Shown here: positions 26,079 to 37,253 of the stretch, in pieces
Layout: each line of letters begins with the position of its first letter
Position numbering within the stretch: the first letter of the stretch is position 1
Origin: Megamerina dolium
Taxonomy: Eukaryota; Arthropoda; Insecta; Diptera; Megamerinidae
Direction of reading: 5' to 3'
Assembly: GCA_963854835.1 (NCBI GenBank)
Contig: OY978530.1
Coordinates: forward strand, 32,794,695-32,858,694
Length of the DNA: 64,000 nucleotides
The notes under the pieces: generated by a model
The model's database searches: none
What the model was told of the DNA's origin: nothing
Seen by the model: the letters and a program-made list of their open reading frames with translations, nothing else
Position numbers and translations under genes: made by a program

Positions 26079-26963
26079 GACAATTGTATTAAATCAGATA
26101 CGTACCAATTGCATTGACAAATTCTTGAATTTTTCGGATTGGGCCAAATACAAATCATCAATGGATACAACTGCAACTTGGACCAGGCCATTCTGATCCA
26201 GGATCCTCGAACTTTCTGATCCTTCTCCTTTGAAGAAAAATAGGGATCGTAACGACGTAGAAAATTGTTTTTCTTTTATTTTTTAAATTTTCTTTCGAAA
26301 TGAACATAAGGTTTCATGGACAGTTCAAACATATTCAAGAATGTTTGCAACTATATAAACATTTTGCGGCATTGCTGTCAGATTTCATCAACGGTTCAAC
26401 ACATTCAAGAGTGTTTGCAACTTCATCAACAATCCAACGACTACAAATGAGTTTATTAACTGATGTTGATTGCCCAAAAAGACATCCAAGGCGACAAATT
26501 ATCCAACCACCGACATGTCTAATGAGAAGAAACAATCAAATTCCACGTAGAAGAATATTTTGACGGAGCCAATAGTAGTTAATAATAGATATTATTAATA
26601 TTTTATGACTAAATATTTTCTTATATAATTAAATTCATTGTTGAACTAAATTAATTGAGCTATAAATTAATTAGTTATCAATTTATAACATTACAATTTA
26701 TAACTATTTATAAAAAAAATAATATTTTAAGTTATAAAGATTTAGGAAAGACATTCTTAAAATATGTCTGCACATATTATAGTAGTTCACAAAATAAAAT
26801 ACAACAATAGGAATCGAAATGTCCAACAAAGTACAAATGTAAATAGAAACGGGCGCCGCGTAAATATGGTTCAATTCCAGGGAAACGCGAGCGACCCGGA
26901 GGACAGCAAACCATTGCCTCCGGGGGAATATTAGATGAAAAACGAAAGCTGAGAATATACGTT
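26079..26963 (+). pseudogene. G2 gag region, largely lost
   Basis: Between the primer site and protease only about 880 bp remain, too short for a full gypsy gag. No long frame is convincing. Near 26815-26930 a frame reads QGNASDPEDSKPLPPGEY, which looks like the end of Gag just before protease. The remainder is AT-rich with stops in all frames, so most of gag appears deleted or decayed. Confidence 0.5.
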
Positions 26964-28702
26964 GTGACAAAAAATTTAACCAATTACATTAAACTTTACA
27001 ATACTATACTAAAGAGACAAATGACCTTTTTGATAGACTCTGGAGCCGATGTTTCACTATGCAAAAACTATTGCAATGATGAATTCGACATTAATTATGA
27101 TGTCACATGCAAATTTTCAGGCATCACAAAAGAACAATTAACATCTTTAGGTATCGCAAATCTAACATTCCAAATAGAAAATATTACAACAAATTTCAAA
27201 TTTAATATTGTTGATGAAAACTTTCCAATAGCCACTGACGGAATAATAGGCAGAGATATTTTAGCTAAGCACTTTAGCAACATCTGCTACAAAACGTTCA
27301 CATTAACCTTTGAAATTAACGAACGAGAATACACATTACCCATAGAGACAAAATTACCAACTAATAACACCATAGAAATCCCAGCAAGGACAGAAATTAT
27401 ACTACCAATAAAAATTAATTTAGAAGAAGACAGTTTAATCTTAAATAAAGAAATTTCAGACGGAGTATTACTAGCAAACTCAATAGCACCAGCAAAAGGC
27501 ATATGCCACATTAGACTAATAAATGTTAACGATAAACCAGTAAAAATAGATAATTTAAACATAGAATCAGAAAATCTGTCCAATTATAACATATTATACA
27601 ATAAATACAAACCAGATATTCACAATAAAGAAAGATTTAATAAATTATTAGAAGAATTAAAACTACAAAACTTAGATAAAGAGACAGAAAAAGAATTAAA
27701 AACAATATTCTACAAATACCAAACTGTATTCCACTTAGAAGACGAACAGTTATCAACTAATACATTTTATACTCAAAAATTTGACATGACCGACAACACA
27801 CCAGTATACATAAAAAATTACAGACTACCGCAAACCCAACAAAAAGAAATTCAAAAACAAGTCCAAGAAATGCTAGACAGCGACATCATAGAACCTTCCA
27901 CTAGCCCATATAATTCTCCTTTATTATTGGTGCCCAAGAAAAGCGAAGACGGCAACAAAAAATGACGACTAGTCGTAGATTACAGAAAATTGAATAACAA
28001 AATAGTCAATGATAAATTTCCTTTAACAAGATTAGAAGACGTGTTAGACATATTAGGCAGAGCAAGATACGTCACGACCTTGGATATGACAAGCTCTTTC
28101 CACCAAATTCCATTAGAACAAGAATCACGACCACCCACTGCATTTTCAACGCAAGACGGTCTAATGACCAATTCAAACGTCTACCTTTCGGACTAAAAGT
28201 TTCCTCAAATACCTTTCAAAGAATGTTAACAATAGCACTCAGCGGACTAAAAGAATTAGCATTTTTATATGTAGACGACATCATCGTTTTCGGATGCTCA
28301 ATTAAGCACCACAATCAAAATCTAATTAAAGTACTAGAAAGACTACAGCAGTACAATTTAAAACTAAATGCTAAGAAATGCCAATTTCTTAAACAAGAAG
28401 TCATTTACTTAGGACATTTAATTACAGACAAAGGAATCAAGACAGATCCGGCAAAATGCGAAACAGTACGAAATTATCCAACGCCAACAAATGCCGATGA
28501 CACTAGACGATTCGTTGCATTCTGCAACTATTACAGACGTTTTATCCCAAATTTTGCTGAAATAGTTAAATGCCTTAATTCACTTTTAAAGAAAGGAAAA
28601 CCTTTCAGATGGTCGAGAGAATGCGAAAAATCATTCAACAATTTGAAAGAAAAATTAATTAATCCACCAATCCTTTATCTATATATAAAGAAGAAAAAGT
28701 AA
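26964..28702 (+). pseudogene. G2 Pol: protease and reverse transcriptase (stop and frameshift)
   Basis: The frame begins with a retropepsin, TFLIDSGADVSLC (catalytic DSG, about residue 27). RT starts at DNTPVYIKNYRLP and shows SPYNSPLLLVPKK. A TGA at 27963-27965 replaces the usual Trp before RLVVDYRK. The frame goes on to 28196, then shifts near 28160, and the remainder (28223-28702) has FLYVDDIIVFG (catalytic DD), YLGHLITDKGIKTDP and CNYYRRFIPNF. The sequence then leaves the RT/RNase H region early: the RNase H catalytic motifs are missing, replaced by a Lys-rich stretch. Confidence 0.88.
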
Positions 28703-28746
28703 ATATTATAACAAGGAGCAAGGCCGCAAAGTTAAGTAAAGAAAAC

Positions 28747-30198
28747 ATGAATATACATGAGAATAAAGACGCGCAGAAAAATATTGATACCGGTGAACGC
28801 ATTAAAGAAAACACAAACCCTAAGAAGCCTGATCAACTTCATATTTGGGAATGTACATCTTTTAATGACGTAAAAAAATTGATGAAATTAAAATTCACAA
28901 TTAAAGATATAAGTAGTACTACAATTGAAATTATTAATAACGAAGTGCACGTAACCTGTAGCGATGACCCTTTGAATCAAGATTCAATGCTGGAGAAACT
29001 ACATGGTACATTGAGAAATTCACGTATAAAGGAGCTAGCCCTTTGTGAAGATGATTACATATTTAAAAAGATAAAAATGAATGCATTTAAGAAGAGATAT
29101 AACGAATTAGAAAGTAATAAAAGCGCGCCGATTAAATTACTAATATATAAAGCTCCAAAAGAAATCAAAAGAAACATAGAGAAATACAAACTCATTGACG
29201 AATTTCACTGTTCAAACATATCAGGACACTTAGGTATCAGAAAAACTGTCTTGAAACTTAAACAAAGATACATTTGGAAAAACATGCGACAAATGGTCAA
29301 AGAATTCATAAATAACTGCAAGAAATGTACACAAAATAAAGTAACAAAACACATAAAAGAACCGCTTGTCATAACAGACACACCTACCTCAACATTCCAT
29401 ACAGTATCAATTGACACAGTAGGGCCACTACGTATATCAAACGGTTACAGATACATATTGACAATGCAATGCGACTTGTCCAAATTCGTAATAGCGCACC
29501 CCATTGAAACAAAAGACGCAAAAACAATTGCAATTACGCTCGTTGAGCAACTCATTCTCAAATACGGTTTCATACATACATTAAAATCAGACAGAGGGAC
29601 AGAATTTGTAAACGAACTAATGCGCAACGTATGCACATTACTCGGTACAAAACAAATATTCTCAGCTCCGTATCACCATCAAACAATTGGGTCACTAGAA
29701 CGCAACCACAGAACGTTAAACGAGTATCTACTTACATTTGCCGACGATTATGAATGGCACAAATGGATACCGTATTACACTTTCGCGTATAACACGACAC
29801 CACATGTAGACACAGGCTATTCACCGTACGAATTAGTTTTCGGTAAATTACCATCGCTGCCAAGCGACAATGTAAATAACACAGACAAAATATACGACAT
29901 TGAAAATTATGCCAATGAGCTAAAAATGAAACTCAAGACATCAATTGAAAATGCCAGAAATATAATTAATATAACAAAACAAAAACGAAAACAAAATTAT
30001 GACAAAAATACAAATACAATAAGATTTAAGATAGGAGATTTAGTGTATGTAAAATTAGAAAGTAGAACAAAAAATCAGAGCCCGTATCACGGACCTTACG
30101 AAATTGTAAAAACATTAGGCGTAAATTCAATATTAAACGTAAACAATAAGTATAAGACATACCATAATAACCATTTAAAATTGTACTTAAGACACTAA
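28747..30198 (+). CDS. G2 integrase with tether region
   Basis: An intact 483-codon frame. The zinc-binding domain shows H in EFHCSN, H in SGHLGIRK and a C-x2-C in NCKKC. The catalytic core has D in VSIDTVGPL (about residue 223), D in LKSDRGTEF and E in GSLERNHRT. The C-terminal domain (FKIGDLVYVKLE, HGPYEIVKTL) follows. The first about 130 residues form an unassigned tether, possibly the remnant after RNase H loss. No env frame follows before the 3' LTR. Confidence 0.9.
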   Translation: MNIHENKDAQKNIDTGERIKENTNPKKPDQLHIWECTSFNDVKKLMKLKFTIKDISSTTIEIINNEVHVTCSDDPLNQDSMLEKLHGTLRNSRIKELALCEDDYIFKKIKMNAFKKRYNELESNKSAPIKLLIYKAPKEIKRNIEKYKLIDEFHCSNISGHLGIRKTVLKLKQRYIWKNMRQMVKEFINNCKKCTQNKVTKHIKEPLVITDTPTSTFHTVSIDTVGPLRISNGYRYILTMQCDLSKFVIAHPIETKDAKTIAITLVEQLILKYGFIHTLKSDRGTEFVNELMRNVCTLLGTKQIFSAPYHHQTIGSLERNHRTLNEYLLTFADDYEWHKWIPYYTFAYNTTPHVDTGYSPYELVFGKLPSLPSDNVNNTDKIYDIENYANELKMKLKTSIENARNIINITKQKRKQNYDKNTNTIRFKIGDLVYVKLESRTKNQSPYHGPYEIVKTLGVNSILNVNNKYKTYHNNHLKLYLRH

Positions 30199-30331
30199 AT
30201 TTATTATATACAATACACATATTTAATTAAAATAAGACTATATGTAAAAAACCAGCATTGCCTCCTCCACCACACAAAAATTTTCTTTATCATTTACAAA
30301 TTCAAATAAAATTTTTTCTTGAGGGTATGGG

Positions 30332-30993
30332 TGTAGTGTACATACATGCACTATGCCACACACATTGCACTACCCATGTCAATTAACAGTACATACCAAT
30401 GCACAAACCAATGCATTGACCCACGTCAATTAACACTTTCGTTAATGCACCAAGCAATGCACCGCATTGAGCGACTCATTGTCGCCAGCAAAGTGCTGTG
30501 TTACTTGACACTGTGTAGTTCGCTGCATTCGGAACCACCAAGCAGCACATGCCATTGCAAGAATGCGAACGAACTATAATTAGGTCAACATTGACTAATA
30601 CAATGGAATGTGCTTACATTTGAAATACCCAAAAGTTTGGAAGAGTCAGCTAATTTTGATTGGCTGACTATGACAGCATGGAAATACTGGAGGTGGAGCA
30701 TTGTTGACTTTCCAACAATTTATTGTGTATAAATACTACTAGAATTGTATAATAAAGTCAGAATTAAGTTGGAACGCAAACCGTCTTGTGTCTTGATTTA
30801 TTTCTCATTTCGGCTCTTTAGCCTATAAGCAGCTACGGCAAGTAGCTTGATAAATATTTCTTGCCTGCGCCTTCGTTAGTAGGTTTTAGTAACGAAGACG
30901 CACCGGAGTAGGAGGTCAGTCGGTGATCTTCTTGAGCATATTTCTAGTTTGCTGCTACACATGTGTATGCGCAATACTAGTAATATCACCACA
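30332..30993 (+). repeat. G2 3' LTR (662 bp)
   Basis: It matches 25401-26060 with a few substitutions and a small indel near 30741. The preceding GAGGGTATGGG (30321-30331) is the likely polypurine tract. Confidence 0.93.
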
Positions 30994-30997
30994 GTAT

Positions 30998-32576
30998 TCT
31001 AGAGTCATATTTTAAACAAATATTAGCAATACAAGCAAACATAGATAAGATTAGTCCAGAAGGTGATATGGCCGCTAATGCATCGTTTGCTGGTGAGATA
31101 GAGGAACTGTTTGTAAGCGCAAAAGCTAACATAATGTCGTTGTTAGGTAAGCGTCGTTCTTCAGTAGCAGATATTAGTGTATCAAATAACACAACGATGA
31201 TGGCGCCGACGTCGCGCTTGCGACGAGAAATTAAGTTACCGATATTTGATGGCAAGTATGCGGAGTTTCCAAAATTCATGTCGTTGTTTACAAAGATGGT
31301 ACACCATGACGAAACTCTCGATAATTGCGAAAGATTTCTAATTCTAAAGGCGAGCTTAAGTGCAAGGCCGTTGTCTGCTATTGCGGAATTTGATGAGACC
31401 GACACTAATTATCCAAAAGCGTTACAGCGTTTGAAAGATTGCTTCGATAAAAAGAGTTTAATGTTCGAAGAGCACATCGGTGCACTATTCGAGATGCCAA
31501 AGTCAGCAAGAGGATCAGCAGAACATCTACGCAAGGTAATCGACACAACAAATGCACGTTTGGATGCAATGCTTTCCCTTGGGACTTATGAGAATATCGC
31601 AAACGCCCTTATCATATATATCGTTATGGAAAAATTAGATTCTGAGTCACAAGCGAAATGGGAAGAGGCGGTGGATTACACAAAACTTGCATCGTGGGAA
31701 GAATGTTCAACAGTTTTAACAAGAAGATGTCAAACATTGGAGGCGCGAGAAGTTGAATTAGATCGAAATGAGGTTAAGCAAACTATGGTGAAAGAGGTCA
31801 TTAAGGAATGTAAGTCCAAGTATGTTAAGCCGAGAAGATCAACGTCACTAGCTATAGAGCAGGTGAATTGTTATGTTTGTAACAAAGGTGGTCATGAGAT
31901 CACAAATTGTTTTAGGTTTCTTCGTATGAATGCGCAAGAACGTTATTCAGCTGCGCGCGGAGCTAAGCTTTGCCTATTGTGCTTAAAGAAGGGCCACTGG
32001 TTTAAACAATGTAGGGCTGCGAAGTGCAATATATGTAATCAGCCTCACCACAACTTGTTACACAGACAGATCGACACCACAATAGAAGAAGGCAGTAATA
32101 TTGTGTCTGAACATCGTGAAACAGGAACGCACGAAAGTAGTGTGTTGTGTGCGAGCTGGAAATCTCTACCCGTTAAAGAAGTTTTTCTAGAGACTGCCGT
32201 GATTCTTCTAAAAGATGCATTCGGTCGCTATCAGCCAGCGCGTGCCATTTTAGATTCGGCATCCTAGGTGCATTTAATGTGCGATAGTTTGGTTCAGCTC
32301 CTAAGACTTCCTAGAGTAGCAAGTGGTTTAGGTGTGAATGGTATCAATGGTATGTCAACTACAACAACGAAAAAAGTGCAAGCCACTATCAAATCACGAT
32401 TGAATGGTTACGAAGCGGCTCTAGACTTTCATGTTCTGCCGAAAATAACTGGGAGGAAACCTAACCAATACGTTGATATATCAGAGTGGAATATTCCAAA
32501 TAATATTGAGATGGCGGATGCGAAATTTAATGTTCTGCACGAGTTGATTTATTGTTGGGCGCTGAAATCTTTTTAG
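30998..32576 (+). pseudogene. BEL1 Gag C-terminal part and protease region
   Basis: The BEL1 frame resumes after G2. It carries the Gag domain typical of BEL/Pao (LPIFDGKYAEFPKFMSLF, about 31225-31290) and three zinc-knuckle-like motifs: CYVCNKGGHEITNC, CLLCLKKGHWFKQC and CNICNQPHHNLLH (31868-32070). The aspartic protease follows with ILDSAS at 32249-32264, where a TAG (32265-32267) replaces the expected next codon. The frame continues to about 32545, where a one-base shift moves it into the next segment. Confidence 0.88.
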
Positions 32577-33702
32577 AGTTGATGTCTATTGGGCAGATTA
32601 AAATTGGTGATGGACTACCGCTGCTACAAAAAACGGTATTTGGGTGGGTGGTATCTGGCGCTACAAATGGGTGTGAATATAATAGGTTAATTAGACAAAG
32701 TCTTACCATCGAAGCAAAGGAAAGAGATGATCAACTTAACAAGAAAGTAGAACGTTTTTGGGAAATGGAACAAATACCGATAAAGGCGGCTTACCTCACT
32801 GAACAGGAAGATGAATGTGAACGCATATTTCAAGAAACGGTGCGCAGAGATAAAGACGGAAAATTTATTGTGAAAATTCTATTCAAAGATGATATCATGA
32901 AGTTAGGTGACTCTTTATTTACAGCGGAGCGACGTTTTTTAGCCCTAGAGTGGCGACTTAATAAAGATCCAACTACGAAAAAAGATTACATCGAATTTCT
33001 CGACGAGTATATGCGCTTGGGTTATATTGTAAAAGTTGACTCCGCAGATATAGGCAAGCTTAAGTATTTTGCCCCTCATCAATACGTACTGCGGCCAGAA
33101 TCAACAACTACAAAGCTTCGCGTGGTGTTTGATTGCAGTGCCAAGACAAGTAGTGGGCTATCTCTTAATGACACAATGATGAAAGGGCCTGTTGTGCAGG
33201 ATGACTTGCTGTCAATTGTGTTACGTTTTCGCTGCTACAAATTTGCGCTTACCGCCGATGTGACCAAAATGTATCGACAAGTCTGGGTTACCAGTGAGGA
33301 TTCCAAGTATCAAGCAATATTGTGGAGAAGATCACCTGAAGAGAAATTGGCAGCATACATGTTGCTGACAATTACGTATGGTACTGCCGCTGCACCATTT
33401 TTAGCCACACGCTGCTTAAAAAAGCTTGGTGAAGAAAACGCAAACGCTTATCCACTGGCATCTAAGAAAATTATTTCAGATTTTTACATGGATGATTTTA
33501 TCAGCGGAGCAGATACAGAAGAGGAATTATTTCGTACGTTTTGGGAAGTATCGGAAGTGACTAACTCAGCGTCTAAAAAACGTCGCTCCGCTGTTAATAA
33601 AGAGTCACCTAACTTCATGATATCATCTTTGAATGGAATTTTCACAATAAATTTTCCGTCTTTATCTCTGCGCACCGTTTCTTGAAATATGCGTTCACAT
33701 AT
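32552..33702 (+). pseudogene. BEL1 reverse transcriptase with inverted duplication
   Basis: This frame holds LGAEIFLELMSIGQI, KTVFGWVVSG and the RT core: TTKLRVVFDCSAKT, ALTADVTKMYRQV (first catalytic Asp) and DFYMDDFISG (catalytic DD at about 33485-33500). From 33573 to 33700 the sequence is replaced by an inverted copy of 32815-32942, after which the true RT/RNase H sequence continues in another frame at about 33702. The enzyme is thus broken just after its active site. Confidence 0.9.
33573..33700 (-). repeat. inverted duplication of BEL1 segment 32815-32942
   Basis: 128 bp here are the reverse complement of 32815-32942 with two mismatches that I can see. The source lies about 630 bp upstream in the same element. 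Template switching with snap-back synthesis, during reverse transcription or repair, would produce this. Confidence 0.93.
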
Positions 33703-34931
33703 TGCGTAAATGGCATTCCAATTGTTCTAATTTTCCGCAGCAAGTGCCAACATCTTATCAGGAGCAGCCTATAAGGATTAATGATGCGGAAATTATTAAA
33801 ACACTAGGTATAAATTGGGAGCCTACGTCAGATATGTTCAGGTATGTGTGGCCAAAATTACCCAATACTTTGGCTATCACCAAGCGCGTTGTATTAGCGG
33901 AGATGTCAATGCTTTTCGACCCGTTAGGGCTTGTCAACCCAATAATCGTAAAGGCGAAGATCTTTATGCAAGAACTTTGGATAAAAAAGGTTGCTTGGGA
34001 TGAATCTCTACCTATGAATCTCCACAGCTATTGGTGGGAGTTTCGAAATGAGATGCCTACAATACACAATATTCGGGTTCCTCGCTTTAAATTTGGAACA
34101 AGAAAACATGTTCGTCTTGAGGTGCATGGATTCGCCGATGCGTCGGAACGAGCTTATGGATGCTGCGTTTATGTGCGATGTATTGATGACTACAATGGAA
34201 TTTCTGTGCGCTTATGGACTGCAAAGTCAAGAATTGCACCATTAAAAACGAAATCGATACCGCGATTGGAGCTAATGGCAGCTACATTGGTAACAAAAGT
34301 ACACGAAAATCTCCCTGTGCGAGCTGATGCCGTATATCTATGGAGTGACTCAGAGATTGTCTTGGAGTGGTTAAGTTCTCATCCGTCAAATTGGACGACT
34401 TTCGTGGCCAACAGGGTGTCATCCATTCAAGAAGCCACCAATGGAGCGATCTGGCGACATGTTCCTTCTCGACTAAATCCAGCTGATATCATTTCTAGAG
34501 GTGCGTATGCTGAAGAATTGTTGAATTCGATTTGGTTTACAGGTCCGTGTTTCCTGATGAAGTCATGTAATGAGTGGCCAGCAAACAAAAACCGCAACAA
34601 AGTAAGCGAAGTTGATCAAGAGAGGCGTAAAAACACAATCACTCTTGTTATGGAAGATAACTCGAAAAGCTTTTTAAGCTGGCTAGAGGGACGAAGCGAG
34701 TTTGCTCGAACGCAAAAATTAGTTGCTTATATCCTCTGCTTGGCACGACGTATAAAAGGTGAGCAGGGCAATTTACCATCACTCACAGCAGCCTCATTGG
34801 ACGAAGCTACGATTCGCATCTTTCACTGCGTGCAACAGCATTTTTTCGGAGCCGAGTATCGAGAATTGAAAAAGAAAGCAGAGGTACATGCTGCAAGTAA
34901 AGTAAAGTCGTTGAGTATTTTTATTGACAGT
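33702..34931 (+). pseudogene. BEL1 RNase H region (Pao-type), cut by SINE
   Basis: An open frame of about 410 codons covers the region after RT: TLGINWEPTSDMFRY, FDPLGLVNPIIVKAKI, the RNase H segment VHGFADASERAYG (catalytic D), SIPRLELMAA (E) and LWSDSEIVLEW (D), then HVPSRLNPADIISRG. The order matches BEL/Pao Pol proteins. The frame is interrupted at 34944 by the SINE, and the duplicated target AGTTACGGTGTGG at 35304-35316 leads into the integrase. Confidence 0.9.
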
Positions 34932-34944
34932 AGTTACGGTGTGG

Positions 34945-35303
34945 TGCCGTAGCTCAGTGGTTAGTGTGTTCGCCTTCTGATCTGTAGGTCGTGGTTCAAT
35001 CCCCGGCTGATGCATAACAAATTTAATATCGATAAGATTTTTCTTTCGAATGGTACCCACCTGTCGGCAAGCAATTGGCAATTCTTCCGACAGTAACAAC
35101 TTGCCATGCAAAATCTTCTTAAAGAACTCTGTGACAAAGCTCAGAAAAAGTGATGTCACAAGTGTTCTGCCGTTCGGAACCGGCTAAAATAAGTAGGTCC
35201 CTTCTAATAATGTCCAAATTTAGGACGCACAACAGTAATGGAAGAGAAGCTTGGCCAATGAGGCCTTTGGGGCTTTAAGTGCCACATATTTATTTTTTTT
35301 TTT
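34945..35303 (+). mobile_element. tRNA-headed SINE copy 1 (in BEL1 pol)
   Basis: The head resembles a tRNA gene, with an A box in TAGCTCAGTGGTTAG and a B box in GGTTCAATCCC about 35 bp on. An unrelated body (CTGTCGGCAAGCAATTGGC, GACAAAGCTCAGAAAAAG) and a T-rich tail TTTATTTTTTTTTT follow. A 13-bp target duplication, AGTTACGGTGTGG, flanks it (34932-34944 and 35304-35316). Four other copies lie at 42652, 45205 (inverted), 46503 and 51551. Confidence 0.92.
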
Positions 35304-35312
35304 AGTTACGGT

Positions 35313-36512
35313 GTGGATATACTACGAGTAGGAGGTCGTTTAAAAAATGCTGAATTACCATATGATGTCAAGCATCAGATACTGCTGCCAAACAATAGTA
35401 ACGTCGTACGAAGCTACGTAAGATTCGTGCACACCAACAATATGCATGTTGGCACGCAAGCCCTAATGTCAATTCTGAGGCAACGCTTTTGGATCGTACA
35501 TGCGAGAAAAGTTGTACGAGCTGTTACAACGAAATGTGTGCGCTGTTTTCGATCTAGACCGACTTTAGCACAACAAATTATGGGCGACTTGCCAAAGGAG
35601 CGGGTAGTCGTTGCTAGACCCTTCTCATCGACGGGAGTAGACTTCTGTGGCCCGATCACAACAACATACAAACAGAGAGGTATGCGAGTAACTAAAAATT
35701 ATATTGCTGTATTTATTTGCTTCGCGACAAAAGCAATCCACATGGAAGTTGTATCAGACCTGACTGCGAAGGCTTTTATAGCAGTACTAAAACGATTTGT
35801 GGCACGACGAGGACCATGTACACAACTGTTTTGTGACAATGGAACAAATTTTGTTGGTGCCCGACGAGAGCTTAAAGCGTTCTGCAAGGCTTTCCAAGAA
35901 CAGCAGACACAAGGAGAAATTTCTAAGTATTGTGCGGCTAACAGCATAGCTTTCCGCCACATACCGCCACGGTCACCCCATTTTGGAGGGCTATGGGAGG
36001 CGGCTCTCAAATCGGCGAAATATCATTTGTCACGCATTCTCGGTCAAGCATTTTTAACATTTGAAGAACTGAATACTGTGGTTACAGATATCGAGGCGAT
36101 TTTAAATTCGCGTCTGTTGACGGCGATATCTAACGATCCGAATGACGAGTCAGCGATCACACCAGCACACTTCTTAGTAGGTGGTCCTTTAGTTGGCATT
36201 GCTGAGCCTACTGTTGAATGCAAAAATATCCAACTTTTGGACCGATGGAGACGACTGACAGCTATTCAACAACATTTTTGGAAAAGGTGGTCCAGCGAGT
36301 ACTTGCACGAATTGCAGAGAAAGGTAAAGTGGCATGGTAAATCGATTAATGTCGAGAAAGATGACTTGGTGTTGGTGTCGGAGGACAATCTTCCGCCGAA
36401 GCAGTGGCTGTTGGGTCGTATAGTAAAAACCATCGTAGTTGACATACATACGAAGAACGGTTGTATTCGCCGTGCAATACACAAAGTTGCGGTAATTCCG
36501 AAGTCAGAATGA
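35313..36512 (+). CDS. BEL1 integrase, open frame
   Basis: An intact 399-codon frame. Residues about 25-70 form the HHCC zinc region (FVHTNNMHVG ... KCVRCFRSRP). The catalytic core has D in TGVDFCGPI (about residue 108), D in LFCDNGTNFVG (about 171) and E in GLWEAALKSAK (about 227). The C-terminal part is KWHGKSINVEKDDLVLV, a DUF-type tail common in BEL/Pao. It ends VAVIPKSE at 36512, about 40 bp before the 3' LTR. Upstream frames are broken, so it is expressed only if read separately. Confidence 0.88.
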   Translation: MDILRVGGRLKNAELPYDVKHQILLPNNSNVVRSYVRFVHTNNMHVGTQALMSILRQRFWIVHARKVVRAVTTKCVRCFRSRPTLAQQIMGDLPKERVVVARPFSSTGVDFCGPITTTYKQRGMRVTKNYIAVFICFATKAIHMEVVSDLTAKAFIAVLKRFVARRGPCTQLFCDNGTNFVGARRELKAFCKAFQEQQTQGEISKYCAANSIAFRHIPPRSPHFGGLWEAALKSAKYHLSRILGQAFLTFEELNTVVTDIEAILNSRLLTAISNDPNDESAITPAHFLVGGPLVGIAEPTVECKNIQLLDRWRRLTAIQQHFWKRWSSEYLHELQRKVKWHGKSINVEKDDLVLVSEDNLPPKQWLLGRIVKTIVVDIHTKNGCIRRAIHKVAVIPKSE

Positions 36513-36572
36513 AGTAAGTTGATGCTCCGGTGGATACATCAAGGGCGCCGGCATGTTGCATATTGCATTATA
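36433..36572 (+). repeat. left arm of BEL1-tail palindrome, part 1
   Basis: This 140-bp stretch is repeated in inverted form at 39461-39600 with one visible mismatch. The arm continues at 39153-39303 after the pogo-like insertion. The 3' LTR starts at 36554 (TGTTGCATATTGC). Confidence 0.92.
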
Positions 36573-36720
36573 CAGTAAAACCCGCTTAAGTACCTCACCC
36601 AAAAATGTCAGCATTTTGAGGTACTTAAGCGGGTTGGGCACTTAAAAAAACCCGCTTAAGTTCCTCGGGTTGGGTACTTAAAAAAACCCGCTTTAGTACC
36701 TCGAGTTGGGTACTTACACA
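36573..36720 (+). repeat. left terminal and subterminal repeat array of pogo-like element
   Basis: Four copies of a motif around ACCCGCTTAAGTACCTC, in alternating orientations, lie within the first 150 bp (about 36579, 36617, 36651 and 36685). These are probable transposase-binding sites. Confidence 0.85.
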
Positions 36721-37253
36721 AATTTGCTTAAATATTTCTTTAGAATATATATTTTTTAAATACTACATATGTATTAGTAAATAACAAATGAAATGAATTT
36801 ATGTGTTTAACATATCACTCATTTACTTCAATAGGAGAGCTATTTTAAGTTTTCATTTGCCTGTTTTTCTAGTATATATAGAGAAAAATCTTGAGTTATC
36901 TGAATAAACTAGTGGCTGAAACTCCTACAAATCAGAACGAATTTTGAACACAATATAGATCATAATATTGCGCACATTTCTGCATACTTAACTCGAAAAT
37001 CGTGTTTTTTGAGTTATGACACTATTGAAGTAAATGAGGGATATGTAAACGAAACTTTATTAAAAAAAATATTTCGTAAATTCATATGTATTTAAGATTA
37101 TGTATATTATTTAAGAATTCTATTCTTTTAAAAGGAACATTTAGTATACTTTTTTTGTGTATTGTAGACTATAAGTCTCAGTGCATAGAATAATCCTTAA
37201 AAAATAAACCTAAATAAACTAAACAGTAACACATGTAGTTTGTTCGAGATTAT

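Larger units (their letters stand above)
25401..30993 (+). mobile_element. Ty3/gypsy LTR retrotransposon G2 nested in BEL1 gag
   Basis: The element is 5593 bp with LTRs of 660 and 662 bp and a GTAT target duplication (25397-25400 and 30994-30997). It has a primer site, a residual gag region, a protease-RT frame, a tether-integrase frame and a purine tract. There is no env-like frame. A stop, a frameshift and a lost RNase H make it defective. The LTRs show under ten differences by eye. Confidence 0.93.

Noticed and set aside
28747..30198. An env gene in gypsy G2
   Set aside because: No frame with a signal peptide or transmembrane segment follows integrase before the 3' LTR.
34945..35030. A functional tRNA gene
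   Set aside because: The tRNA-like head lacks a full cloverleaf and sits at the start of a repeated SINE with target duplications, with four other copies.
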